From Streptomyces sp. NBC_01481 (GTDB lineage Bacteria > Actinomycetota > Actinomycetes > Streptomycetales > Streptomycetaceae), in assembly GCF_026339995.1 (NCBI RefSeq), contig NZ_JAPEPT010000001.1:2041001-2105000 (forward strand): a stretch of 64,000 bases of DNA. The letters run 5' to 3'. Positions 53,868 through 61,873 of this stretch are shown piece after piece. Within the stretch, counting starts at the first letter, position 1, and each line of letters starts with the position of its first letter. The position numbers and the translations under genes are program-made. The notes beneath the pieces are model-generated. The model did no database searches. It saw nothing but the letters and a program-made list of their open reading frames with translations, and was not told where the DNA came from.

Positions 53868-54632
53868 GTGCGCATTGGCGAGTTGAGTCGCAGAACCGGT
53901 GTTCCGGTACCGACGATCAAGTACTACATACGGGAAGGTCTGCTCCCCGCAGGGCAGCTGACCAGCCCCAATCAGGCGAGCTACGACGAAGCGCACGAGC
54001 GCAGGCTTCGGCTGATCCGCGCGCTCCTCGACGTAGGAGGGCTGAAAGTAGCGGCCATCGCGGAGGTCCTCACGGCCGTGGACGAGCCCGGCACATCGGT
54101 CCACAAGGTGCTGGGCGTGGCGACGGAACTGATCGTCCCGACCTATGCGGACGTCGAGCCCGACGCCGCACTGGACGCGGCCCGCAAGGAGGTCCGGGAC
54201 CTGATCGCCCGGCGCGGCTGGCTGACGGACGACGACTCTCCCGCCGGCGAGGCGCTCGCCATGGCGCTGGCCGCGCTGAACCGGGCCGGACACGGTGCCT
54301 TCGCCGAGGTCCTGGACGCCTACGCGGACGCGGCCGAGCAGATCGCACGGGCCGACCTCGCCTATGTGGCACGGCTCGCGGGGCTGGACGACCTGGTGGA
54401 GAGCGCGGTCGTCGGCACCGTGCTCGGGGACAGCCTGATCGCCTCGCTGCGCAGGCTCGCCCAGGCCGACGGCTCGGCCCGCGTGTACGAGAACGACGAG
54501 GCGGGGACGGACGAGGCGGGGGCGGGCGACGAGGCGCCCCGCGACAAAGCTCGGGCGGACGGCAAGGCTCGAGGCGGCCTCAAGTCCGGTGCGGGCCGCG
54601 GGACTTCTGCCGACAACAAGACCCCCGGCTGA
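53868..54632 (+). CDS. MerR-family regulator
   Basis: 254 residues from GTG 53868 (GGAAGGAT upstream, spacing rather long). The N-terminal MerR HTH (VRIGELSRRTGVPVPTIKYYIREGLLP) and wing are intact. The effector part (about 85-210) resembles TetR-like helical domains found in some actinobacterial MerR proteins, with no metal-binding Cys. The last ~45 residues are low-complexity Asp/Lys/Gly. It likely controls the divergent membrane-protein operon through paired repeats. A terminator overlaps its stop. Confidence 0.88.
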   Translation: MRIGELSRRTGVPVPTIKYYIREGLLPAGQLTSPNQASYDEAHERRLRLIRALLDVGGLKVAAIAEVLTAVDEPGTSVHKVLGVATELIVPTYADVEPDAALDAARKEVRDLIARRGWLTDDDSPAGEALAMALAALNRAGHGAFAEVLDAYADAAEQIARADLAYVARLAGLDDLVESAVVGTVLGDSLIASLRRLAQADGSARVYENDEAGTDEAGAGDEAPRDKARADGKARGGLKSGAGRGTSADNKTPG

Positions 54633-54647
54633 GGCAGCCGGGGGTCT
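54619..54647. terminator. Terminator overlapping the merR stop
   Basis: A 13-bp stem AGACCCCCGGCTG with loop AGG. The stop codon is inside the hairpin. It also faces the convergent SIP gene. Confidence 0.85.
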
Positions 54648-54661
54648 GTGGGTGGCGGGCG

Positions 54662-55504
54662 TCAGGCCACGCGGTCCTGCTCGCGCTCCACCTGCTCGTT
54701 CCACTCGCGCTTGACCGCGCGCCACGCCTCGTCGCTCTGGCCGAGCCGCCAGTAGCCCGAGATCGACAGCTGCTCGCGCGGGATCTGCCGGTCCAGGCGC
54801 AGATGGCGGCGCAGCTCCTTCACGAACGCCGCCTCGCCGTGGACGAACGCGCAGACGGCGCCCTCGGGGAAGTCCAGCGTCTTCACCGCGGCGATCAGCG
54901 ACTCGCCCGCCGGGAGGTCCCCGCGGTGCAGCCAGGTGATCTCGACACCGTCCGGCGTGACGACCTTCTGTTCCTCCTCCGGGCCCGCGACCTCGACGAA
55001 GGCGTGGACGACCGCGCCCGGCGGCATCCGCTCCATGGCCGCGGCGATCGCGGGCAGGGCGCTCTCGTCGCCCACCAGCAGATGCCAGTCCGCCTCCGGC
55101 GCCGGGGCGTAACCCCCGCCCGGACCGCTGATCCACATGATGTCGCCCACCTGCGCCCGCGCCGCCCAGGGACCGGCCAGCCCCTCGTCGCCGTGCACCA
55201 CGAAGTCGACCGCGAGTTCGCCGAGGACCGGGTCCCAGCTCCGTACCGTGTAGGTGCGGTTGGCGGGCCACTGCTCGCGCGGGAACTCCTCGCGGATCCG
55301 CTCGATGTCGAATGGTTCGGGATAGCTCACGCCCTCGGGCGCGAACAGCAGCTTGACGTAGTGATCGGTGTACGCGCCGAGGGTGAAACCGGCCAGCCCC
55401 TCGCCGCCCAGGACGACGCGCACCATGTGCGGGGTGATCCGCTCGGTGCGCACCACCCGCGCCTCGTACGGCTTGGGTCCCTTGCGGGCGGGTCGTTCTG
55501 CCAC
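54662..55504 (-). CDS. Siderophore-interacting protein (NAD(P)H-dependent ferric-siderophore reductase)
   Basis: 280 residues. FAD-binding N-terminal domain with RTYTVRSWDP (FAD contact, about residues 82-91) and a C-terminal SIP domain with HLLVGDESALPAI (about 140-152). Such enzymes reduce ferric siderophores to release iron in the cytoplasm. The upstream gap contains a perfect 7-2-7 iron box, so repression by DmdR/IdeR with Fe2+ is expected. The exonuclease gene upstream on the same strand is probably a separate transcript. Confidence 0.92.
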   Translation of the reverse strand: MAERPARKGPKPYEARVVRTERITPHMVRVVLGGEGLAGFTLGAYTDHYVKLLFAPEGVSYPEPFDIERIREEFPREQWPANRTYTVRSWDPVLGELAVDFVVHGDEGLAGPWAARAQVGDIMWISGPGGGYAPAPEADWHLLVGDESALPAIAAAMERMPPGAVVHAFVEVAGPEEEQKVVTPDGVEITWLHRGDLPAGESLIAAVKTLDFPEGAVCAFVHGEAAFVKELRRHLRLDRQIPREQLSISGYWRLGQSDEAWRAVKREWNEQVEREQDRVA

Positions 55505-55529
55505 GGCGGTCTCCCTGGGCTCGTGCGTG

Positions 55530-55545
55530 CTTAGGCTTGCCTAAG
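55530..55545 (-). promoter_or_regulatory. Iron box (DmdR/IdeR operator)
   Basis: CTTAGGC-TT-GCCTAAG is a perfect palindrome. It matches the core TTAGG...CCTAA of actinobacterial iron boxes and lies 26 bases before the SIP start. Confidence 0.85.
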
Positions 55546-55553
55546 TTAACACC

Positions 55554-56474
55554 TCAGCCCTGAAGTGTGGACAGCAGCCGCTGGAGCGCTCCGCCCAATC
55601 CCCAACGGGCCGCGAGCTCATCCAGGGTCGCCGGATCGCGCGGCTCGTCGGGCAGGGCCGGATCGAACTCGGGCAACGGCACGTCCGAGGCGACCCGCAC
55701 CACCTTGGGGGCGACCGCGACATAGTCCCTGGCCTCGTCCAGCCGCTTGCGCTGCGAGGGCGTCAGCTTGGCGCGCGGATCGTCGACCGCGGCCATGATC
55801 CCGGCCAGATCGCCGAAGGTGTCCAGCAGTTTGGCCGCGGTCTTCTCGCCGATCCCGGGCACACCCGGCAAGCCGTCGCTCGGGTCGCCCCGCAGCAGCG
55901 CCAGATCGACATAGCCCGGCCCGTCCACGCCGTACTTCTCGCGCAGCCACGCCTCGTCCGTGACTTGGAGCGTCCCGACGCCCTTCAGCGGATACAGCAC
56001 CCGCCGGCCGCGCGCGTCGTCCACCAGTTGGAAGAGGTCCCGGTCTCCGGTGACGATGTCGACGGGCCCGGTGGCCCGCCCGGTGAGGGTGCCGATGATG
56101 TCGTCCGCCTCATAGCCGTCGGCTCCGACACGGGCGATGCCCAGCGCGTCGAGGACATCCTCGATCACCGGGACCTGGGGGGAGAGGGTGTCGGGGATCT
56201 CCTCCGTGTCGGGTCCTGACTCCGTCTCGACGGCGACGCGATGCGCCTTGTACGAGGGGATCAGCTCGACCCGCCAGTGCGGCCGCCAGTCGTTGTCCCA
56301 GCAGGCCACCAGGTCGTCGGGGCGGTGGTCCTGGACCAGCCGTGCGATGAAGTCGAGCAGCCCGCGCACGGCGTTGACCGGGGTGCCGTCGGGGGCCCGG
56401 ACCGAGTCGGGGACGCCGAAGTAGGCGCGGAAGTACAGGGAAGCGGTGTCGAGGAGCATCAGGCGTCGCGTCAC
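55554..56474 (-). CDS. 5'-3' exonuclease (FEN/PolI N-domain family)
   Basis: 306 residues from GTG 56474. PIN-like active site with metal-binding acids in LLDTASLYFRAYFG, DGYEADDIIGTL and VTGDRDLFQLV, and the helix-3-turn-helix GDPSDGLPGVPGIGEKTAAK (about 197-216). It is the free-standing form of the PolI 5' nuclease and removes 5' flaps or RNA primers. An alternative GTG at 56498 has no ribosome site. The chosen GTG is 7 bases after a CATCAT -10 box in a TGTCAGTG-N8 promoter, so it is probably leaderless and DNA-damage inducible. Confidence 0.9.
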   Translation of the reverse strand: MTRRLMLLDTASLYFRAYFGVPDSVRAPDGTPVNAVRGLLDFIARLVQDHRPDDLVACWDNDWRPHWRVELIPSYKAHRVAVETESGPDTEEIPDTLSPQVPVIEDVLDALGIARVGADGYEADDIIGTLTGRATGPVDIVTGDRDLFQLVDDARGRRVLYPLKGVGTLQVTDEAWLREKYGVDGPGYVDLALLRGDPSDGLPGVPGIGEKTAAKLLDTFGDLAGIMAAVDDPRAKLTPSQRKRLDEARDYVAVAPKVVRVASDVPLPEFDPALPDEPRDPATLDELAARWGLGGALQRLLSTLQG

Positions 56475-56481
56475 AACCCTG

Positions 56482-56503
56482 ATGATGCCGCACGGCACTG
56501 ACA
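56482..56503 (-). promoter_or_regulatory. PafBC-type promoter of the 5'-3' exonuclease
   Basis: Minus strand: TGTCAGTG (56503-56496), 8 bases, CATCAT (56487-56482), then 7 bases to GTG 56474. The -10 has C in place of the first T of TAnnnT. Confidence 0.6.
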
Positions 56504-56636
56504 GTCACCGGCCTTGCCGACCCGTGGACCTCGTTGGTCCTGGAGGAGCCGCGGCTGCCGGCTCGAGGATTTCACGAGCCGTGGTGGAGCGTTCGGGCGC
56601 GGACGAGATCGCTCCGCAGTAGCCTGCAGTACGCAC

Positions 56637-56672
56637 AAGGGGTGGTCCTCGCCGGTGGCGGGGCCACCCCTT
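56637..56672. terminator. Strong hairpin upstream of the XRE gene
   Basis: AAGGGGTGG-T-CCTCGCC pairs with GGCGGGG-CCACCCCTT around GGT. It may be a terminator for upstream read-through. The rest of 56504-56793 holds no gene I can support. Confidence 0.6.
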
Positions 56673-56793
56673 CGGGCTGCCCCGCCGGGCGCGGGCCCGT
56701 GCTGCGCACGGGTGCGGTGGCCTGCGCGGGAAACCGGAGCCGGAAGCTGCGTAAGGTGAGACAGGACCAGGGAAGGGGAGGGGAGCCCGCCAG

Positions 56794-57372
56794 ATGGACG
56801 CGAAGGACGCGAAGGACCCGAAGGAGACCGAACCCCTTCGGGTGGGTGCCGCTGTCCGCAGACGCCGCCGCGCCCTGGACCTCACGCTCGCCGCGGTGGC
56901 GGAGCGCAGCGGCCTTTCCGTGCCCTTCCTCAGTCAGATCGAGAACGAGCGGGCCCGCCCCAGCACCCGCTCGCTCCAGCGGGTCGCCGACGCCCTGGAA
57001 ACCACGACCGCACGGCTGCTCGCCGCCTCCGACGCCGCCCGCACCATCAAAGTCGTACGCGCCCCGCACGGCGGTGAACTGCCGCCCACTGCGAGGACCC
57101 GCCGGCTCGTGCGGGGGCAGCACCAGCTGCAGGCCCTCGAATTCACCGGGGAGCAGGACGCGGGGCGCGAGTTCGAGCACCGTAACGACGAGCTGATGTA
57201 TGTCGCCGACGGCGCTGCGGAGGTCGAGGCGGAAGGCCGCGCCTACCGCCTGGCGCGGGGCGACACCCTCTTCCTCTCCGGAGGCGTACGGCACCGCTGG
57301 CGCGCGACCGCGCCCGACACCCGGATCATCGTCGTCACGGTCTCCGACCACATCGAGACGCCGGAGCCGTAG
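56794..57372 (+). CDS. XRE-family regulator with C-terminal cupin domain
   Basis: 192 residues. An N-terminal HTH (about 15-70: RVGAAVRRRRRALDLTLAAVAERSG, FLSQIENERARPS) and a cupin (about 115-185: GREFEHRNDELMYVADGAAEV, LARGDTLFLSGGVRHRWRA) that may bind a small ligand. This architecture is common in regulators of amino-acid or polyamine metabolism. A purine-rich GGGGAGGGGAG precedes ATG 56794. The next gene follows after 9 bases, so the two are one unit. Confidence 0.9.
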   Translation: MDAKDAKDPKETEPLRVGAAVRRRRRALDLTLAAVAERSGLSVPFLSQIENERARPSTRSLQRVADALETTTARLLAASDAARTIKVVRAPHGGELPPTARTRRLVRGQHQLQALEFTGEQDAGREFEHRNDELMYVADGAAEVEAEGRAYRLARGDTLFLSGGVRHRWRATAPDTRIIVVTVSDHIETPEP

Positions 57373-57381
57373 GAAGCCGTT

Positions 57382-58104
57382 ATGCGCGTCGTCTCCCTGG
57401 TGCCCTCGCTGACCGAGGCCGTTGCCGTCAGCGCGCCCGGGCTGCTGGTGGGAGCCACGGACTGGTGCAGCCATCCCGCCGGGCTCGACGTCGTACGGAT
57501 CGGGGGCACCAAGAACCCGGACGTGGCGGCCGTGATCCGGCTGCGGCCCGATCTGGTGATCGCGAACGAGGAGGAGAACCGGGCGCCCGACCTGGCCGCG
57601 CTCAGGGCGGCGGGCATCCAGGTGCTCGAAACGGAGATACGCGACCTCGACCAGGCCTTCCGCGAGCTGGAGCGGGTCCTGGTGGCCGGGTGCGGCCTGA
57701 CGCGGCCCCGCTGGCTGGACGAGGCGCAGGCGGCGTGGGCCGGGCTCGCGCCGCTGGGGGAGGTGCGGGCGGTCGTGCCCATCTGGCGGCGGCCGTGGAT
57801 GGTGCTCGGGCGCGACACCTTCGCCGGTGATCTGCTGGCCCGGCTCGGCGCCGGCAATGTGTACGCGGGGCACGCCGAGCGCTATCCCCGTATCCCGCTG
57901 GAGGAATTGCGGGACTGCGGCGCCCAGTTGGCGGTCCTGCCGGACGAGCCGTACCGCTTCACGGCGGACGACGGGCCAGAAGCCTTTCCTTCAATGCCGG
58001 CCGCGCTGCTCAGCGGCCGGCATCTCACCTGGTACGGGCCGTCACTGGCCGAGGCCCCGGCGATTCTCGGCGCGGCGCTGCGACGAGGACTCGGCCGGCT
58101 GTAG
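57382..58104 (+). CDS. Cytosolic BtuF-like helical-backbone metal-receptor protein
   Basis: 240 residues with the fold signature of cobalamin/haem/siderophore-binding proteins: RVVSLVPSLTEAVAV at the N-terminus, GGTKNPDVAAVIRLRPDLVIANEEEN, and the C-terminal lobe with WYGPSLAEAP. Unlike transporter-associated BtuF proteins it begins directly at the domain, with no signal peptide or lipobox. That implies a cytoplasmic role, possibly binding a corrinoid or related ligand inside the cell. It is paired with an XRE-cupin regulator. No permease gene adjoins it. Confidence 0.83.
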   Translation: MRVVSLVPSLTEAVAVSAPGLLVGATDWCSHPAGLDVVRIGGTKNPDVAAVIRLRPDLVIANEEENRAPDLAALRAAGIQVLETEIRDLDQAFRELERVLVAGCGLTRPRWLDEAQAAWAGLAPLGEVRAVVPIWRRPWMVLGRDTFAGDLLARLGAGNVYAGHAERYPRIPLEELRDCGAQLAVLPDEPYRFTADDGPEAFPSMPAALLSGRHLTWYGPSLAEAPAILGAALRRGLGRL

Positions 58105-58234
58105 CTGCCTGATACCTGCGTTCCTTCGGGATTCCGTCGGACGGCGCAGGGGCGTTCGCCACCACTCGCTGTAACCGATGTGTGGACATAGCGTGGCAGG
58201 CAAGCTGATTTCGGACGTGAATCGAGGAGCTGAG

Positions 58235-58516
58235 ATGGCAGTTCTGGTGCAGAACTACGGCGCGGGCTGGAACGAGGAGTTGTACCAGGCGACCTTCGAC
58301 GGTGCGATCCCGGACCGTACGAAGCCGCCCGCGGGGCTCATCGCCCACCTCGCTGCGCCCGGGGAGAACGGCGGCTGGCAGGTCGTTGACGTATGGGAGT
58401 CGGAAGCCGCGTTCCGGCAGTTCGTGGAAGGGACGCTCATGCCTGTCGCACAGGAGCTCGGAGCGCCGCCTTTCGACACGTCGGTGGTCGAGCTGCACAA
58501 CTCTCTGATCCCGTAG
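58235..58516 (+). CDS. Small dimeric alpha/beta-barrel-like protein
   Basis: 93 residues from ATG 58235, with GAGGAG upstream. The pattern of a short strand (MAVLVQNYGAG), long helix, then WQVVDVWESEAAFRQFVEGTLMPV resembles the ferredoxin-like alpha/beta barrel of antibiotic-biosynthesis-monooxygenase or Dabb families. No catalytic residues can be named. The stop abuts the stop of the convergent transporter gene with no gap, so transcripts from the two sides must overlap. Confidence 0.7.
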   Translation: MAVLVQNYGAGWNEELYQATFDGAIPDRTKPPAGLIAHLAAPGENGGWQVVDVWESEAAFRQFVEGTLMPVAQELGAPPFDTSVVELHNSLIP

Positions 58517-59647
58517 TCACCTCTGCCGGGGCGGCGCGAGCAGCGCTCCGCCGAACAGGCCGCGCAGCGTACGGAAGCCGGCCACCGCCCAGGCGGTGAC
58601 CAGGAGTACGTACAGGCCGACGGCCAGCCATTCGAGGGCCACCAGGCCGGTGTGGTGGGCGAGGCCCTCCGCGCCGGTCACACACGTGCCGACCGGGAAG
58701 GTGAAGGCCCACCAGCTCATCGTGAACGGCATGCCCTTCCGGGCGGCCCTCACCACCATCGCGGCGGCGAGTACCAGCCAGAGCAGGGCGAAGCCCAGCA
58801 CCGGTACGCCGTAGATCACCGCGAACGCGCCGAAGCCCTGTGCGTACGGGGCGTCGATCGCGCCCGGAGCGGCGTCCGCGAGCTTGTTGACCGCGGTCGT
58901 GGACTGGCCCAGCGGGCCGAGCACCAGGAAGAGGGAGGGGGTGAGCGCGAGGGGCAGGGCGCCGTGGTGGATCAGCCGGGAGAAGACCACCGGCAGGATG
59001 ATGAGCGTCGCGAGCAGGCTGATCCCGAACATGGCGTAGCTGGCGAGCAGCAGGGCCTCGCGCCACTGTCCGGCGGGCAGATGCGGCACCAGCAGGGGGC
59101 CGAGCGACGCGGAGACCATCGGCGGGACGACCGGAAGCAGCCAGACGGGTGAGGCGGTGGCGGGCCCGAGTCGCCGTCGTACGACCATCAAGTACGGGAC
59201 GACGACTGCGGCGGCGAGGCCGATGAGCGTGCCGACGCCGAACAGCCCCGCCGCCGTCGCCGGCGCGGCACTCTGGCCGATCACGTCCTGGCCCACGGTC
59301 AGGGTGCCGGTGCCGACGGCCAGCAGTGCCATCGCCAGACAGCCGTAGAACGGCGCGATCGCCGGGTCGACGAGATGGTCGCGGGCCTGGTCGCGGTGGT
59401 GGACCCAGTGGGCGGCGCGAGCGGTCAGAACGACGGCGAGCATCGCCGCGGACAGCGCCCACACAGCGGTGCAGGCGGTCCGCAGGCCGGGCACATCGAC
59501 CGGGAGGCCGGCGCCGGCGGTCGCGACGATGGCCGTGCCCATGACAGTCGCGTACCACTGGGGGCCGAAATGGCGGAGCGTCGGCAGCGGGACGGTGGTG
59601 AGAGCTGACGCGGTGGTGTGGGTGCGGGGCTGCACGGCTGTGACCAT
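58517..59647 (-). CDS. TDT-family (TehA/Mae1-like) transporter
   Basis: 376 residues from ATG 59647 (GGGGAA upstream). About ten membrane helices, with a motif around FGPQWYATVMGTAIVATAG and repeated Gly-rich helices typical of the tellurite-resistance/dicarboxylate transporter family. Members carry C4-dicarboxylates, sulphite or tellurite; the substrate is unknown. It is divergent from a LysR regulator gene with only 70 bases between starts, so control by that regulator is likely. Confidence 0.85.
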   Translation of the reverse strand: MVTAVQPRTHTTASALTTVPLPTLRHFGPQWYATVMGTAIVATAGAGLPVDVPGLRTACTAVWALSAAMLAVVLTARAAHWVHHRDQARDHLVDPAIAPFYGCLAMALLAVGTGTLTVGQDVIGQSAAPATAAGLFGVGTLIGLAAAVVVPYLMVVRRRLGPATASPVWLLPVVPPMVSASLGPLLVPHLPAGQWREALLLASYAMFGISLLATLIILPVVFSRLIHHGALPLALTPSLFLVLGPLGQSTTAVNKLADAAPGAIDAPYAQGFGAFAVIYGVPVLGFALLWLVLAAAMVVRAARKGMPFTMSWWAFTFPVGTCVTGAEGLAHHTGLVALEWLAVGLYVLLVTAWAVAGFRTLRGLFGGALLAPPRQR

Positions 59648-59717
59648 TTCCCCACTGTCACGCCGGGCGTGGCTCCCCACCACGGACCGCTGTCCTATGG
59701 CCCCATAAGCTGGGTTT

Positions 59718-60644
59718 ATGAGCGATGGCGATGAAGAGCGGATTCCGCTCGCACACAGGGTGCCGGATCTGGGCGCGCTGGAGCTGCTGCTGGCCGTTGC
59801 CCGGCACGGCAGCCTCGGGCGCGCGGCGCGTGAACTCGGGATCACCCAGCCCGCCGCGAGCAGCCGGATCCGCTCGATGGAGCGCCAACTGGGAGTGGCA
59901 CTCGTCGACCGGTCCCCGCGCGGCTCCCGGCTCACGGACGCGGGGGCGCTTGTCACCGACTGGGCGCGGCGGGTCGTGGAGGCGGCCGAGGCGTTCGACG
60001 CGGGGGCGCAGGCGCTGAGGGGGCGACGGGACTCGCGGCTACGCGTGGCTGCCTCGATGACGATCGCGGAGTATCTGCTGCCGGGCTGGCTGATCGCGCT
60101 CCGTGCGGCCCGGCCCGGCACGGCCGTCTCGCTGTCGGCCGGAAACTCCGCGGCGGTCGCTCAGCGGCTGCTCGCGGGCGAGGCGGACCTGGGGTTCGTC
60201 GAGGGCCTGTCCGTGCCGGAAGGCCTGGACGGGGCGGTGATCGGCCACGACCGGCTCGTGGTGGTGGCGGCGCCGAGCCATGCGTGGGCGAGGCGCCGTA
60301 CGCCGCTCTCGGCCCCCGAACTGGCGGCGGCCCCGCTGATCCTGCGGGAGCGGGGGTCGGGGACGCGGCAGGTCCTCGACTCGGCGCTGAGCGGATGCGG
60401 GGGGTTGGCGGAGCCGCTGCTTGAACTCGCCTCGACGACGGCGGTCAAGGCGGCGGCGGTGAGCGGGGCGGGGCCGGCGGTGATGAGCGAACTGGCCGTC
60501 ACGGAGGAACTGGCGTCGCGCCGCCTGACGCGCATCCCGCTGGAGGGGGTCGACCTGCGCCGGGCCCTGCGCGCGGTCTGGCCGACCTCGCACCGCCCGA
60601 CGGGCCCGGCGAGGGATTTGCTCACGCTGACGAGGTCGGGGTGA
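59718..60644 (+). CDS. LysR-family regulator of the divergent transporter
   Basis: 308 residues. N-terminal LysR HTH (about 17-76: ALELLLAVARHGSLGRAARELGITQPAAS) and a C-terminal LysR substrate domain (about 105-300). The start is ATG 59718. A TATGGCCCCATA palindrome near 59697 lies in the shared 70-bp promoter region. LysR proteins usually activate divergent genes with a small-molecule inducer, so the TDT transporter is the probable target. A repeat-rich gap follows the stop. Confidence 0.9.
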   Translation: MSDGDEERIPLAHRVPDLGALELLLAVARHGSLGRAARELGITQPAASSRIRSMERQLGVALVDRSPRGSRLTDAGALVTDWARRVVEAAEAFDAGAQALRGRRDSRLRVAASMTIAEYLLPGWLIALRAARPGTAVSLSAGNSAAVAQRLLAGEADLGFVEGLSVPEGLDGAVIGHDRLVVVAAPSHAWARRRTPLSAPELAAAPLILRERGSGTRQVLDSALSGCGGLAEPLLELASTTAVKAAAVSGAGPAVMSELAVTEELASRRLTRIPLEGVDLRRALRAVWPTSHRPTGPARDLLTLTRSG

Positions 60645-60664
60645 GCGGTCCGGGGTGGGGGCCC

Positions 60665-60713
60665 GGGGGTTGCCCGGTGCGCGTTCGGTGCGGGCCAGGG
60701 GGTTGCCCGGTGC
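60665..60713. repeat. 33-bp-period tandem duplication
   Basis: GGGGGTTGCCCGGTGC occurs at 60665-60680 and 60698-60713, just after the LysR stop. Confidence 0.7.
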
Positions 60714-60740
60714 CGTGGGCGTGCCGTTTGGGGTCCGCTC

Positions 60741-60848
60741 CGGGGTGGAGCCGGGACTGCATGATTTACGGCGCGTCTCTGGTCTGCCGCGGGGCGCGGG
60801 CGTTCCCGCGCCACAAATCACGCTCTACGTCCCGACTCCACCCGCTCC
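60741..60848. repeat. Large imperfect palindrome
   Basis: The left arm (60741-60774, containing GGTGGAGCCGGGAC and TGATTTACGGCGCG) is inverted in the right arm (60807-60848, CGCGCCACAAATCA and GTCCCGACTCCACC). The total span of about 108 bp could form a cruciform or long RNA hairpin. Confidence 0.7.
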
Positions 60849-61006
60849 ACGGCCCCCTTGTGGGGCAACGCTTTGTCGGTCCCCCGCGCCGCGAGGCGGG
60901 AGTGGGCGGGTTTCTCGCCGCGAAGCGGGCGCTTGGGGGTGTGGGGGCGTCAGCCCCCACGCTCTCCCTCCTCCCCGGTTGGGGGGCTGGGGGACTGCCC
61001 CCCTTT

Positions 61007-61028
61007 CGGGAAGGGGCGGGGTGGGGGA
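61007..61028. repeat. Second copy of the GGGG-rich arm seen at 6294-6315
   Basis: A 22-base stretch beginning CGGGAAGGGGCGGGGTGGGG is identical to 6294-6315 and is again followed by ACAA-like sequence. It supports a dispersed intergenic element. Confidence 0.7.
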
Positions 61029-61162
61029 ACAAACCGCCCCCGCCCCGATGCCGACGCCCCAGGGGCTGCGGGCCGCCAGGGTTCGCGCGGCCGTAACCGG
61101 CGCCCCCACGGGTGGGCTCGGGCGTCAGCCCACCGATCCCCCCGGAACGGCACGCGGGAAAC

Positions 61163-61840
61163 TCACCCCGCCGCCCCCACCAGCGCCGACATCACCCGCA
61201 CGTCCTCCCCCGCCTCCGGATGCCACTGCACCCCCAGCACCCACGACGCCCCCTCCAGCTCCGCCGCCTCCACCGTGCCGTCCTCCGCGTGGGCGCTCGC
61301 CGTGAGCGCGGTGGCGAGGCGGTCCACCGACTGGTGGTGGTAGGTCGGGACGGACGTCGCCTCCGGCACGATCGAGGCGTACAGCGTCCCCGGCACCGGC
61401 TTGACCGTGTGGCGGCCGAAGACACCCACACCCCCGACGTGTCCGTCCAGGTGCTGGACCAGCGTCCCGCCGAGCGCCACGTTCAGCAGTTGCAGGCCGC
61501 GGCAGATACCGAGCAGTGGGGTTCCGGCCGCCAACGCCGCCCGGATCAGGGCGAGTTCCCAGGCGTCCCGGTCCCGCGCCGGTGGGCCCGTGCGCGGGTC
61601 GGGCTCGGCTCCGTACCGTACGGGCTCGACGTCCGCGCCGCCCGCGACGACCAGGCCGTCCAGCCGGGCCACGACCGACTCGGCCGAGGCCGGGTCGTCC
61701 GGCGGGAGCAGTGCGGCGAGGCCGCCCGCCGCCTGGACGAGGCGGGGATATCCGGCGGGCAGTACAGCCGCGGGCATCTTCCACACGCCCCACGCGGCCG
61801 TTTCCAGGTAGGTGGTGACACCGATGAGCGGCTTGGACAC
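61163..61840 (-). CDS. Gamma-glutamyl-GABA hydrolase-like class I glutamine amidotransferase (peptidase C26)
   Basis: 225 residues. A class I amidotransferase fold with nucleophile Cys in LLGICRGLQLLN, and His and Glu in VQWHPEAG. Relatives such as PuuD cleave gamma-glutamyl-GABA or similar gamma-glutamylated amines in the cytoplasm. It lies 33 bases after the amine permease gene on the same strand, and a GntR regulator follows upstream. The set suggests uptake, gamma-glutamylation and hydrolysis of an amine. The ligase would lie beyond the window. Confidence 0.9.
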   Translation of the reverse strand: MSKPLIGVTTYLETAAWGVWKMPAAVLPAGYPRLVQAAGGLAALLPPDDPASAESVVARLDGLVVAGGADVEPVRYGAEPDPRTGPPARDRDAWELALIRAALAAGTPLLGICRGLQLLNVALGGTLVQHLDGHVGGVGVFGRHTVKPVPGTLYASIVPEATSVPTYHHQSVDRLATALTASAHAEDGTVEAAELEGASWVLGVQWHPEAGEDVRVMSALVGAAG

Positions 61841-61873
61841 AGCGACTCCCGTTTCGTTCCGTTCCGGTCTTGT

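Larger units (their letters stand above)
60645..61162. other. 518-bp noncoding, repeat-rich gap
   Basis: No supportable gene; open frames here lack codon bias and are G/C repeats. It contains a 33-bp tandem duplication, a large imperfect palindrome and a GGGG-rich element related to 6077-6330, each listed separately. Confidence 0.75.
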
